NCBI RefSeq assembly: GCF_018332655.1
Contig: NZ_BOQL01000018.1
Location: 186,001 to 250,000 of the forward strand
Source: Actinoplanes auranticolor
Lineage (GTDB): Bacteria > Actinomycetota > Actinomycetes > Mycobacteriales > Micromonosporaceae
DNA: 64,000 nucleotides
Direction: 5' to 3'
Each line of letters opens with the position of its first letter. Position 1 is the stretch's first letter. Shown here in pieces: positions 33,975-42,592 of this stretch. The notes beneath the pieces are model-generated. The model did not search any database, was not told the origin of the DNA, and saw only the letters and a program-made list of their open reading frames with translations. The position numbers were made by a program, and so were the translations under genes.

Positions 33975-35047
33975 ACCGCCACCGCCGTCCGATCGTCGGT
34001 GAAGAACTCATCCTCGAAATTCACCTGCGCCAGGAACTCGACGGGTGGCGGCGGTTGCCGCCAGCGGGCCGCCAGTTCACGCCCCAGGGGCGACCCGTCC
34101 ATGCCGAGCGCACCGGCGAAGCCGTCGCTGGCGAGCACCACCACGGAGCCGTGCGGTACCCGGATCCGCCGGGCACGCCCCTGTGCTTGTGACGGCAGGT
34201 GCCGCGTCACGTTCTCGCCGTCCGAGCGACGTTCATGGTGCAGCACGGTCCACGCACCGTCGTGCAGGAACCATGCCTCTGAATCGCCGACTCCGGAGAC
34301 GGTGACTTCGGCTCCCTCAGCAGTCGGCCGGATCTCCGACAGAACGAGCGTGGTAGCTCCGCTGACCTGATTCTTCTCGACGAAGCGGCGCACCTGGCCG
34401 GCGGCGGGCTCGAGGACGGCCGCGAAGTCCTTCCCAGCGGCGAGCCGCTGGCCCTCCCTGAGCACCCCGGCCACCGCCTGGTGGGCCACGTCGCCCGAGT
34501 CGGGCTTCGAGCCGAGGCCGTCCGCCACCGCCGCGATCAAGGACTGGCGTTGCTGATTCCAGGTTATCCCGCAAGCGTCCTGGCCGGGCGTACCGTCGAA
34601 GGCGTGCGCCACTCCGCGGACCGTCGCAGCCCGGATCACGACCCGCGCGGCACCGGAACCACCGTAGCCGTGGTACACGGTATGGAACCAGGGTCCGTGG
34701 ATCAGGACGGCGGAGGTGAGCGCCGGTTCGGTCGGTCGTCGCCGGCTGGGACCGAACGCAAGCCCACGCACCGGGTTACCAAGCTTTGCCGAGGACAGCC
34801 GGAAACGCTGCTGCGACGGCGGGGACCGCCGACCGGCGCTCGCCTGCTTCGACGACCGGCTGGTGCCACCTGCGCGCAGCACGACCCCGGTCCCGGTCTG
34901 CACGCTCCGGGTGACCACGCGCTCCCGGCGTCGCCGGAGCCACAGCACGAGGGCGAAGACCGAGACCAGAAACAGCAGCGCAGCGACCAGCGGAACCAGA
35001 TCGTAGCCGGCCCTCGCGGGCTCGGCGAGCACCTCAGTCCCGCGCAC
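33962..35047 (-). CDS. PP2C-family protein phosphatase with N-terminal membrane helix
   Basis: 361 aa from GTG 35047 (another GTG at 35032, four bases after the upstream stop, is possible). One membrane helix at 16-37 followed by a basic, unstructured stretch to about 110. The phosphatase domain 120-361 keeps the metal-binding acids: GQDACG, VADGLGSKPDSGD, VLASDGF and DDRTAVAVW. Second member of the TerY-P-like trio; it should reverse phosphorylation by the kinase encoded downstream. Overlaps its neighbours by 14 and 13 bases, so the operon is tightly coupled. Confidence 0.88.
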   Translation of the reverse strand: MRGTEVLAEPARAGYDLVPLVAALLFLVSVFALVLWLRRRRERVVTRSVQTGTGVVLRAGGTSRSSKQASAGRRSPPSQQRFRLSSAKLGNPVRGLAFGPSRRRPTEPALTSAVLIHGPWFHTVYHGYGGSGAARVVIRAATVRGVAHAFDGTPGQDACGITWNQQRQSLIAAVADGLGSKPDSGDVAHQAVAGVLREGQRLAAGKDFAAVLEPAAGQVRRFVEKNQVSGATTLVLSEIRPTAEGAEVTVSGVGDSEAWFLHDGAWTVLHHERRSDGENVTRHLPSQAQGRARRIRVPHGSVVVLASDGFAGALGMDGSPLGRELAARWRQPPPPVEFLAQVNFEDEFFTDDRTAVAVWIR

Positions 35048-35816
35048 GGCGGGGCCTGTCGATCCGGCGCATTCCCACGGGCGATTCGATGGTCAGCATC
35101 CCGGCGCTGGTGGACATGCCGATGCTCTGCTGGATTGCGTCAACGACACTGCCCGACAGCTCCCGCGGCGTCGTCCGCCGGTCCGAGATGAACGCGTTCC
35201 GCGAGCCGTTGTCGTCGCCGGTCGCCAGCTCCCAGAGTGTGTCGCGGTCCGCTCCGGGCAATCCGATCGCGGCGATGCGTGCCCCGATCGGCAGGTTGAC
35301 CAGACGATCGCGGTGCACCATCCACTCGGCGGTCTCCTGGTTCGCCGATCGCGCGTACGGGCGCCCGTCGGTGATGAAGAAGACCCAGGGGCGGGCCACG
35401 TCGACGGTGAGACCCTCGCGGGCCCGGCCCAGGTTCACCGCCCGTACGTCCTTGGGATGCTGCTCCACCATGAACTTCAGCACCGAGGCATAGTCCGTCC
35501 CGTAGCCGAGGCGAGGTTTGCCGATGGCTACCGCCTGGACCAGCGAGGTCATCGGACGCAGTACCTCCGGGCGGTCGTTGAAGGCCAGAACGCTCACCGA
35601 GGCGATGCTGTTGATGACCGGGCTGTCGGCCAGGTCCCGCAGCATCCGCGGAATCAGGTTGACGAAATGCTGGAGTGGGGCGTCCTGCGGCGCGGCACCG
35701 CGTGCCGGTGTCCGCATCGACTCTGACGTGTCCAGAACGATGTAGATCAGGTAGGTCCGGATCCGGGCGGAGCGGGCGCCCTCGAAAGGAGCGGTCGGCT
35801 GTTGAGTGGTCACCAC
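35034..35816 (-). CDS. vWA-domain protein, TerY-like
   Basis: 260 aa from GTG 35816. A single von Willebrand A domain covers most of the protein, with a complete MIDAS start DTSES (Asp29, Ser31, Ser33), the Thr region YGTDY, and FFITDGRPY. Metal-dependent protein-binding module. Gene order vWA-PP2C-kinase is that of the TerY-P triad. Overlaps the upstream DUF4407 gene by seven bases. Confidence 0.88.
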   Translation of the reverse strand: MVTTQQPTAPFEGARSARIRTYLIYIVLDTSESMRTPARGAAPQDAPLQHFVNLIPRMLRDLADSPVINSIASVSVLAFNDRPEVLRPMTSLVQAVAIGKPRLGYGTDYASVLKFMVEQHPKDVRAVNLGRAREGLTVDVARPWVFFITDGRPYARSANQETAEWMVHRDRLVNLPIGARIAAIGLPGADRDTLWELATGDDNGSRNAFISDRRTTPRELSGSVVDAIQQSIGMSTSAGMLTIESPVGMRRIDRPRRARD

Positions 35817-37255
35817 TGTGCTCCCGGCTGTTCCGGCACGATCAGTTCCTGGGTGGGTCCGTCGTCCTGGCTCTCGCCCTCCATCACCCGGCCGTTGCCC
35901 GGTGACCAGCCCTGGTTCGCCGGCCCGATAGCGGTCCGCATCAGGTGCTGCTCGAACGCGTCGATGAGCTGCCCGCGGCGCTCGTCCAGATTGGCGCGCT
36001 GGACGCGGCTACCCTCGTCGATGAGGTCGCGTTGGTTGCGATACACCGTGTCGGTGCGATATCGCATCAGATCACCGTTCTGAGCGTGACGGTGCAAGTT
36101 CTCCACGGTACGGATGTGCGCCGCCTGCTCCTGTTCACCGAGCCGCTCGTCCACCAACCGGTCATAGGCGGTGCGTCCGCTGAGCGCCTTGAGGATGATC
36201 GGCAGGGCATCAACCAGGATGAAGAAGATCCGGATCGACCACATGGTGACCGCGACATAGGCGTTCGCGGCCACAAGTTCGTCCAGCGCCCGGAAACGCT
36301 CCAGCAGTCCCACGCGCCCCTGCCGCCCTCGGACCGCGTCCAGTTCCTTGTCGATCGCCGTATCGACAGACTTCCCGAAGGTCACCCGGGCGGTGCCGAG
36401 GCGACTGCCGACGTCCTTGATCTCCTGGTTGAGCGCTGAGAGCCTCTTGCCGTTCTCATCGATCTGGTGATCGGAGCGGTATTTGGTCGCCTCCGCGCGC
36501 AGCCGGTCACAGTTCGGCCCTTCGCCGAATTCTCCGGTCAACCCGACGCCCGAGGTGCCATTGCACTCCTTACGGGCCTCGGCCTCGAGTTCCGCGTACG
36601 CCTTGCCGTCGTTGTCCATCGTCGTCTGCAGTGTCTTGGCCTGCCTTGTCGCCGTGTCGAGTTGCTTCTGCAACGCCTCCGGCGAGTCACCGGCCAGCGA
36701 CAGCCGGAGTTGCGCACAGCGCGCTTCAGCGGCCGCCGGTGATGCCGCCTCTGGCGTACCCGGAATCGGATTGCAAGTACGCAGGTCGCTTTCCCTGGTC
36801 TGGATCTCCTGCTGCCGATCCTTGGCGATCTTCTCGTCGATGGCGGTGCCGTAGACACCGAGCAACAGCGGCTCGGCCAGGACCACTCCGAGGGCGATCG
36901 ACAGGAACAGGCGGGCGAGCAACTTGCCGGCCGCCCGCGCGCCCTGCCCCATCGTGGTGGAGGTCATCAGCCAGCGGTCGAGGCTGAGGATGAACAACCC
37001 CCATACCGGAACCGCCAAGACGATGAAGAACCGGAATCCGCCGAAGACCCAGTACAGGGCGGCGGTCATAGACAACATGGCCATGATCGCCGTGCCTGCG
37101 ACCACGCCGCCCATCGAGGTGTATCGGGCCCGCTCGCTCGGCACCTGATCGAGGATCTCCTCGCGTACACCGGTGGCCAGGCGGAGTACCCTGCTGAGCC
37201 CCCACCGGGCCGGTTCGGCGTCGTTCACGTCGTGTTCGGGCTCGGGTCGATGCAT
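35810..37255 (-). CDS. DUF4407 membrane protein
   Basis: 481 aa from ATG 37255, one base after the preceding stop; a longer frame would overlap that gene by 90 bp. Four membrane helices (about 45-95, 110-140 and 310-340), with the family's LSLDRWLM motif after the second, and a central roughly 150-aa coiled-coil with Cys-containing segments (TCNPIPG, CNGTSG, NCDRL). The C-terminal 110 residues are charged and helical. DUF4407 proteins are uncharacterised but recur in actinomycete and Bacteroidetes clusters. Here it would be the membrane anchor of the signalling complex. Confidence 0.82.
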   Translation of the reverse strand: MHRPEPEHDVNDAEPARWGLSRVLRLATGVREEILDQVPSERARYTSMGGVVAGTAIMAMLSMTAALYWVFGGFRFFIVLAVPVWGLFILSLDRWLMTSTTMGQGARAAGKLLARLFLSIALGVVLAEPLLLGVYGTAIDEKIAKDRQQEIQTRESDLRTCNPIPGTPEAASPAAAEARCAQLRLSLAGDSPEALQKQLDTATRQAKTLQTTMDNDGKAYAELEAEARKECNGTSGVGLTGEFGEGPNCDRLRAEATKYRSDHQIDENGKRLSALNQEIKDVGSRLGTARVTFGKSVDTAIDKELDAVRGRQGRVGLLERFRALDELVAANAYVAVTMWSIRIFFILVDALPIILKALSGRTAYDRLVDERLGEQEQAAHIRTVENLHRHAQNGDLMRYRTDTVYRNQRDLIDEGSRVQRANLDERRGQLIDAFEQHLMRTAIGPANQGWSPGNGRVMEGESQDDGPTQELIVPEQPGAQW

Positions 37256-37256
37256 G

Positions 37257-38183
37257 TCAGTAGTCACCGTCCGGCGAGTAGGTTCCGTAGGCGTCGCGCG
37301 GCGCTTCCTCATCGCCGAATCGGTCCTGATATCGGGGTGCTGCATCCGCTTCGTCGAACGACTTGTGGGAGCCGCCCATCGACGCTGCGTCCTCCTGCAC
37401 GCCGAGGGTCAGATCCACGAGCCGGACGCGCATGCCCGGAATGACTGGTGGATCCAGTTCATTGCGGGCGAATGTGCGGGCCAGGATGCGCTGCGAGACC
37501 TCCGGGTTCTCTGTCACATCCTCACGAGCGCCCAGCATCCGCACCCGGGTGTCACTGAGCAGATATTCGAGCAGTTCGGTGCGCACGTCCCAGCAGCCGA
37601 CCTCGAGAACCCGAACCGGGTCGACGACGGTGCAGTTGTAGCTGGCCCGCAGCACGAGGCGGCGGCCCGGGCTGACGGACGGCAGGGCCGCGACGGCCGG
37701 CACCACCTGGGATCGAGTTAGGACGACAGCGACCATGGTCGCCTTGACCACCACTTCGGACAACAACATGCGTGGTCCGGTGGGCGCCACGGAGAACCGG
37801 TCATTGCACTGGAATACCAGCACCGACCCCTCAGCCTGTTGCGGCAGTTCGCCGAAGCGCCGCCGCGAAGACCGCAGAAACCGGGCGGGCAGCGGGTTGA
37901 GCGGCACCGACTCCACCACGGGATATCGAGCATCCGGCCGCATGATGTCGAAACCAGAGGGATACTCCAGGGACGACAATGGAATCTCACCCCCACGCGG
38001 TCGATTGATAAGCACACTGGTGCCGGGAAATGCGAACAACGAACCCGCGGGCGGCAGCCATCGATGACCCCCGAGCGGAAACAGCTTTCCACCGAAGTCG
38101 AGGACGAACCAGCGGTTGTCCGTATGGTCACCACCTGGACAACGGACACTGCTGACCGGCAACCGAGTCAATCCCCACCGCAC
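37257..38183 (-). CDS. SPFH-like hypothetical protein, first gene of the TerY-P operon
   Basis: 308 aa from GTG 38183 with a GGGGA site; downstream TTG starts are possible. Residues about 150-270 (VLRASYNCTVVDPVRVLEVG, RTFARNELDPPVIPGMRVRL) resemble, in order and spacing, the SPFH-like segment of the convergent protein at 29102 (SVSFRVTDPAEVIEQK). No membrane helix and no coiled-coil like that of the paralogue. The acidic C-terminus is unstructured. The role is unknown; a pair of SPFH-like subunits, one per operon, suggests a mixed ring. Family assignment is by eye and moderate. Confidence 0.55.
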   Translation of the reverse strand: MRWGLTRLPVSSVRCPGGDHTDNRWFVLDFGGKLFPLGGHRWLPPAGSLFAFPGTSVLINRPRGGEIPLSSLEYPSGFDIMRPDARYPVVESVPLNPLPARFLRSSRRRFGELPQQAEGSVLVFQCNDRFSVAPTGPRMLLSEVVVKATMVAVVLTRSQVVPAVAALPSVSPGRRLVLRASYNCTVVDPVRVLEVGCWDVRTELLEYLLSDTRVRMLGAREDVTENPEVSQRILARTFARNELDPPVIPGMRVRLVDLTLGVQEDAASMGGSHKSFDEADAAPRYQDRFGDEEAPRDAYGTYSPDGDY

Positions 38184-38489
38184 GATCGTCCCCGCCCGAT
38201 GACCGATCAGCCGTCACCCGGGAGAAGGAACTTGTTCAGCGACAAGCGGCGCGCACGGTGGACAGCACTCCGATGGGGCAATATCCCGTCGCCGGGCCGT
38301 ATCCTCGGGACCGGTGCATCGTTCTTGAATGCCGGTCCGCGGAGACGCATCAATCTCGATCATTGCCCCGCCGTTCCGGCCGGGAGCAGCTACGCCACGA
38401 TCACCGACGCGGCTGCCGAGATCAGCCCCAGTCTCGCCTGCTTCAACCTGCGCCGGCACGTCACACCCGGCCCAGGACCGGCCGGCGGC
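38184..38489. other. 306-bp intergenic region, upstream of the TerY-P operon
   Basis: No credible gene on either strand and no strong repeat. It must hold the promoter of the minus-strand operon starting at 38183, and lies just past the stop of the response-regulator operon (38490). No convincing -35/-10 pair was found. Confidence 0.5.
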
Positions 38490-39158
38490 TCAGTCGAGCA
38501 GCCCGACCCGGTGGGCGAACAGCGCCGCCTGCACTCTGTTGTCGCAGGCGAGCTTCAACAGGATGCGACTGACATGGCTCTTGACGGTGCTCTCGGAAAT
38601 GACGAGTCGCTCGCTGATGCCGGTGTTGGACAATCCCTGAGCCAGCAGCCTCAGCACCTCCCGTTCGCGGTCGCTGAGCTCATCCAAACGGGCCGAAGCC
38701 TCCTCCCCCGGCGGTGACGGGCGCAGTCGCCGCAGCTGGGTGACCGCCCGGCGGGTCACCGGTGGAGACAGGAACATCTCGCCGGCCGCAGCGGCCCGCA
38801 GGGCCGGGGCCAGCTCGTCCGCGGCCGAGCTCTTGAGGATGAAGCCGGCCGCGCCGCACGCGAGCGCCTCATCGATGTAGTCCTCCTCGCCGAACGTCGT
38901 CAGCATGAGGACCGCGGCCGACGAGCTGCGCGAGATCTCCCGCAGCGCCGCCAGGCCGTCCAGCGCGGGCATCTTGATGTCCAGCAGCACGACGTCCGGG
39001 CGGTGACGGATCGTCAGGTCGCGGGCCTGTACGCCGTCGGTGGCCTCAGCGACGACCTCGACGCCGGGAATGCCGCCGAGGATGAGGCGGATGCCGCCGC
39101 GGGTCAGCTCGTCGTCGTCGGCGATCACGACGCGCAGCGGTGGCAGGTCAATCGACAT
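38490..39158 (-). CDS. NarL/LuxR-type response regulator
   Basis: 222 aa from ATG 39158; its first 11 bases overlap the kinase gene. Receiver with IADDDELTRGG, phosphoacceptor in VVLLDIKMPALDG, Lys in FILKSS; LuxR helix-turn-helix about 155-215 (LSDREREVLRLLAQGLSNTG, TVKSHVSRILLKL). Last gene of a three-gene operon with the small membrane protein and the kinase upstream. Confidence 0.93.
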   Translation of the reverse strand: MSIDLPPLRVVIADDDELTRGGIRLILGGIPGVEVVAEATDGVQARDLTIRHRPDVVLLDIKMPALDGLAALREISRSSSAAVLMLTTFGEEDYIDEALACGAAGFILKSSAADELAPALRAAAAGEMFLSPPVTRRAVTQLRRLRPSPPGEEASARLDELSDREREVLRLLAQGLSNTGISERLVISESTVKSHVSRILLKLACDNRVQAALFAHRVGLLD

Positions 39159-40719
39159 CGTCGAGCGTCTCCTTCGAGATGAGGGCGCCCGCCCGGAAAC
39201 AGAAACGATATCCCTCGCTGTCCTGGCGTTGCAGCGCGGGAGCGGCGCGATACACCGCGCACTCGGCGCCGGGCGGCGCCGGCATGACGGAGGCGCCGGG
39301 GCCGAGCTCGGCGGTCCGGTCCGGCAGCTTCTTCCGTACGGCCGGTGCGGCATCACCGACCCGCAGCTCGTCGTACGTCGCCCGGCTGACGGTCTGTTGC
39401 CGGAGAGCGAGCCACAGGCCTCCGGCACACAACGCGAGCACCAGCAGCACGGTGAGGACGGCGGCGGCTGTCCAGACCCGGCGGCGCTGGTCGGCGCGGC
39501 GCAGCTCCTCGCCGAATTCCTCGGCCGGGTTCGCCTTCGCGCCGCGGGGTTCGACGACCACCGGGCCGGTGCCGGCCAGCGGCAGGGTGGCGGCGATCCG
39601 GAACCCGCCGCCCGGTTCGGCCCCGTGGTACAGCACTCCCCCGGCGATCCGCACGCGCTCGGCCAGGCCGTAGAGGCCCTGGCCGCTGGTGACGCCCTGG
39701 TGCGGGCGGCCCGCGCCGTTGACGACCTCCAGGATCAGCGCGTCGTCCTCGTACCGGACGGCCGCCCGGATGGTGCTGCCGTGAGCGTGCCGCAGGGCGT
39801 TGGTGATGCCCTCCTGCAACGTGCGGTACGCCGCCTGATCGATCATGGCCGGGACGGCGACGGCCTCACCCGAGCGCTCGAACTCGATGTGCGCGCCGGC
39901 CGATCGGGCGTCGGCGACCAGTTTCCCGGCGTCGGCGAGCGTGGCGCGCTGCCGCGGCTCGTCCTCGGCCGACTCCTCGCGCAGCACCGCGAGGATGTCC
40001 CGCAGCTCGTCCATCGCGGAGGTGGACGTGGCGTGCAGCAACCGCACCGTCTCCGGGGACGGGTCCGGTGCGGAGCGCAGAGCGCCGGTGTACATGGAGA
40101 TCAGCGTCAGCCGGTGCCCCAGGGAGTCGTGCATCTCCCGGGCGATCCGGGTCGCTTCGCGGACGCGGGCCCGCTCGGCGACGATCTGCTGCTGTTCGCT
40201 GAGGTGCACTGTGCGTTCGTGCATGAGCGTGAGGATCCGCCGGCGCTGCGCGGAGAGCCGGGCCAGGGTCGCCGGGAACACGATGACGACGATGAACAGG
40301 CCGGCCGTGAACAGCACCTGGGGCAGGCTGAACGCGCGGAGCGGAACCCAGCTGCCGACGATCTGGCCGGCGAGCACCGCCATGAGGGTGACCGTCAGCC
40401 GCCACGCCCCGCGGATCCGGTATCCGGCGGAGTACCCGAGTCCGACCAGCAACACCATGTCCGACCGGCCGGCCATGCTGCCGGCAACCGCCGCGACGAC
40501 CAGCACGCCGCTGGGGAACCGGTGTCGCCCGGCCACCAGCGCGACGTCGAGCAGGGCGAAACCGGCGAGCTCGGCGGCAGAGACGTCGCGGAGCAGCGAC
40601 AGACCGGCCGTCACGCCCGACAGCGCGACGGCCAGCCCGATCTCGTACACGACCCGGCCGGGCCCGGCCGCCCGTACCACTGCCCACCACGACGCCATCG
40701 CCGCTGCCGGATGCCTCAT
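39148..40719 (-). CDS. NarL-type histidine kinase with C-terminal extracytoplasmic domain
   Basis: 523 aa from ATG 40719, overlapping the upstream stop (ATGA). About five membrane helices (25-155), coiled-coil, HisKA_3 with phosphoacceptor His197 (RIAREMHDSLGHRL), HATPase with GQGLYGLAERVRIAGG (347-361). Unusually the protein continues: a sixth helix at 416-439 and a roughly 80-residue domain (445-523) that should lie outside the cell. That domain resembles the C-terminal part of the small protein encoded immediately upstream: both read G-A-[ET]-C-A-x-Y then [YF]-R-F-C-F, with the two Cys exactly 20 residues apart (487 and 507 here; 86 and 106 there). A sensor domain after the kinase core is a rare arrangement. 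Confidence 0.9.
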   Translation of the reverse strand: MRHPAAAMASWWAVVRAAGPGRVVYEIGLAVALSGVTAGLSLLRDVSAAELAGFALLDVALVAGRHRFPSGVLVVAAVAGSMAGRSDMVLLVGLGYSAGYRIRGAWRLTVTLMAVLAGQIVGSWVPLRAFSLPQVLFTAGLFIVVIVFPATLARLSAQRRRILTLMHERTVHLSEQQQIVAERARVREATRIAREMHDSLGHRLTLISMYTGALRSAPDPSPETVRLLHATSTSAMDELRDILAVLREESAEDEPRQRATLADAGKLVADARSAGAHIEFERSGEAVAVPAMIDQAAYRTLQEGITNALRHAHGSTIRAAVRYEDDALILEVVNGAGRPHQGVTSGQGLYGLAERVRIAGGVLYHGAEPGGGFRIAATLPLAGTGPVVVEPRGAKANPAEEFGEELRRADQRRRVWTAAAVLTVLLVLALCAGGLWLALRQQTVSRATYDELRVGDAAPAVRKKLPDRTAELGPGASVMPAPPGAECAVYRAAPALQRQDSEGYRFCFRAGALISKETLDDVD

Positions 40720-41087
40720 GCGCCGTCGATCCTGATCTGTTTCTTCTCGGTGAGCTTGCCGCCGGCGAAACAGAACCGGAAGAGCGGACGGTTCTTGCTC
40801 TCGGTCAGCGGCTTGAGCGGGTAGTAGGCGCAGGTGGCGCCGGCGGGCTTGCCCTGCCGGGTGGGATCGTCGCCGTAGATGTTCTCCTCGTCGTCGTCCA
40901 GCGGTGTCGGCAGCGCATCCCGGACAGTGGTCTCGGCCGTCCCGACCTGCTGGGCGTCGAACTCCTGCTGGGTGATGGACGACCTGCTGATCTCCCGCCC
41001 CGCGTTCAGGGCCTGATAGCCGAACCAGCCGCCGACACCGCACACCAGCACGACCACGCCGGCGATGATCAGCAGAACCTTGCGCAT
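40716..41087 (-). CDS. Small membrane-anchored protein, paralogue of the kinase's external domain
   Basis: 123 aa from ATG 41087 (GAGGAG seven bases upstream). One N-terminal helix (3-24), then an extracytoplasmic domain with FDAQQVGTAETTVRDALP and Cys86/Cys106, likely a disulphide. The same pattern closes the kinase encoded next (YDELRVGDAAPAVRKKLP, Cys487/Cys507). The VG-x-x-x-x-x-V-[RK]-x-x-LP segment recalls SmpA/BamE-type folds, but this is weak. Likely an accessory subunit or ligand-binding partner that pairs with, or competes against, the kinase's own external domain. Confidence 0.75.
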   Translation of the reverse strand: MRKVLLIIAGVVVLVCGVGGWFGYQALNAGREISRSSITQQEFDAQQVGTAETTVRDALPTPLDDDEENIYGDDPTRQGKPAGATCAYYPLKPLTESKNRPLFRFCFAGGKLTEKKQIRIDGA

Positions 41088-41101
41088 GTCTGTCTCCTCG
41101 T

Positions 41102-41133
41102 TCTTCTCGGATGCTGCCAGCATTCCGAGAAGA
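41102..41133 (-). terminator. Strong hairpin between GH10 gene and two-component operon
   Basis: The arms TCTTCTCGGATGCT (41102-41115) and AGCATTCCGAGAAGA (41119-41133) pair over 14 bp with one bulged base and a 3-nt GCC loop. It is 77 nt past the GH10 stop and ends 15 nt before the next ATG (41087), just upstream of its ribosome site. It may terminate the GH10 transcript, or be an operator or leader element of the two-component operon. Confidence 0.5.
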
Positions 41134-41209
41134 CGACCATGGTTCGACGGCCCATCGAGGGATCTTCGATCGCCGTCGATGGTACGAAAGTGCCACTACG
41201 GCCGGGGTC

Positions 41210-42460
41210 TCACCCGTCGAGATGCACCGTCTCGGCGGTCCGGCCGGGGCCGATGGCGAACGGAGTCCCGGACACCGTGTAGTCGCCGAAGAAACCTTGC
41301 ACCACGACCGTGCCGTCGGGACCGGTGCGCATCTCGGTCGGCGGCAGCCACCACTCCCCTTTGATGAGGCCCTCCAGCGCGTCGTACGACGGCTTGCGGC
41401 TGCCGTCCGCGCGGACCAGCCCGACCGGGGCCCCGAGCCAGGCGCCGTCGTCGGTCAGTCCCCAGTAGTTGATCGACGCGACGGCGGGATGCGTCATCAG
41501 CGACCGGTAGTGCCGCACCATCTCGTCGGCCTGGCGGGCCTCCCCCTCGGGAGTCGTCGGCCAGTCCGGGATCTGGTAGTCGTTGAGGTCGACGATGTCG
41601 GGCGGCATGAGATGCCCGGACACCAGGGTGGTCTCGGTCAGGTGCAACGGCAGGCCGTAGCGGGCGAACCGGTCGAGCATGCCCCGCATGTACTCCTCGC
41701 CGCGGTACCCCTGGTGCATGTGGGTCTGCAGCCCGATCGCGTCGATCCGGATGCCGGCTTCGAGCACCCCTTCGATCAGGCACTCGTACGCCGAGCTGAG
41801 GTCGAAGTCGTTGAGCACCAGGGTGACCGCCGGATGGGCCGCCCGGGCCTCCTCGAAGGCCATCCGCACCATGGCGATCCGGCCCCGGGCCAGGGCGAGC
41901 CGGGTGATGGCGTTGTCACCGTTCGCGAAGACCGGCATGATCACGGCCTCGTTGATGGCGTCCCAGCGATCGATCACCCCGGCGAAGCCGCCGACGAGCT
42001 CGCGGATCCGGTGGCGCTGCAACCGTTCGACCTCGTCCAGGTCGAGGTCGAGCAGCCACGGTGGCTGCACCGTGTGCCAGACCAGCGGGTGACCCTTGAC
42101 GGTGACGCCACGCTCGGCGAGCCAGTGTGCGGTTCTGGTCAGGCGTTCGACGTCGGTCGTCCCCCGCTGCGGCTCGTAGGACCCCCAGTAGAACGGCAGG
42201 GTCGCGGTGTTGAACAGGTTGAGCCACAAGTCGCCCAGCCGGTCCAGGTCCAGGGCGGTCGCGCCACCGAAGACCGGGCCGGCCGCGCCGGGTGGCGGGC
42301 CACCGACGAGTCCCACGAAGTCGAAGCCGATGTTGCCGAACGGGAACGCGTGCCGCTGCTGGGCCACGGTGACGGTCCGGTCGGCGAGCGGCCGCCGGTC
42401 CGCCCCGAGCACGGTGAGGGTGACCTCGCCCATCCGGTGTCGCATGCTCTCGTCAGGCAT
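41210..42460 (-). CDS. GH10-like glycoside hydrolase (xylanase family), no signal peptide
   Basis: 416 aa from ATG 42460 (GGAGGAA upstream). An N-terminal beta-rich segment (about 10-60) precedes a GH10 barrel with GHPLVWHTVQPPW, acid/base motif DAINEA, LVLNDFDL, GLQTHMH and nucleophile region LTETTLV (instead of the usual ITELD). No signal peptide or binding module, unlike the lectin-tagged enzymes to the left, so it is probably intracellular and acts on imported short xylo-oligosaccharides. The altered nucleophile motif places it in a divergent GH10 branch. Monocistronic by spacing. Confidence 0.85.
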   Translation of the reverse strand: MPDESMRHRMGEVTLTVLGADRRPLADRTVTVAQQRHAFPFGNIGFDFVGLVGGPPPGAAGPVFGGATALDLDRLGDLWLNLFNTATLPFYWGSYEPQRGTTDVERLTRTAHWLAERGVTVKGHPLVWHTVQPPWLLDLDLDEVERLQRHRIRELVGGFAGVIDRWDAINEAVIMPVFANGDNAITRLALARGRIAMVRMAFEEARAAHPAVTLVLNDFDLSSAYECLIEGVLEAGIRIDAIGLQTHMHQGYRGEEYMRGMLDRFARYGLPLHLTETTLVSGHLMPPDIVDLNDYQIPDWPTTPEGEARQADEMVRHYRSLMTHPAVASINYWGLTDDGAWLGAPVGLVRADGSRKPSYDALEGLIKGEWWLPPTEMRTGPDGTVVVQGFFGDYTVSGTPFAIGPGRTAETVHLDG

Positions 42461-42592
42461 CGTCGCGTTCCTCCGTAACAGTGGGTTCGCAATACCGGTC
42501 AGCCGGATTCTGACCTGCTCGTCGACGAACGACGCGGAGGCTCATGACGGCGCAGGCACCCTCCCGAGCGTATGACCGTGGCCGCTCGAGAG

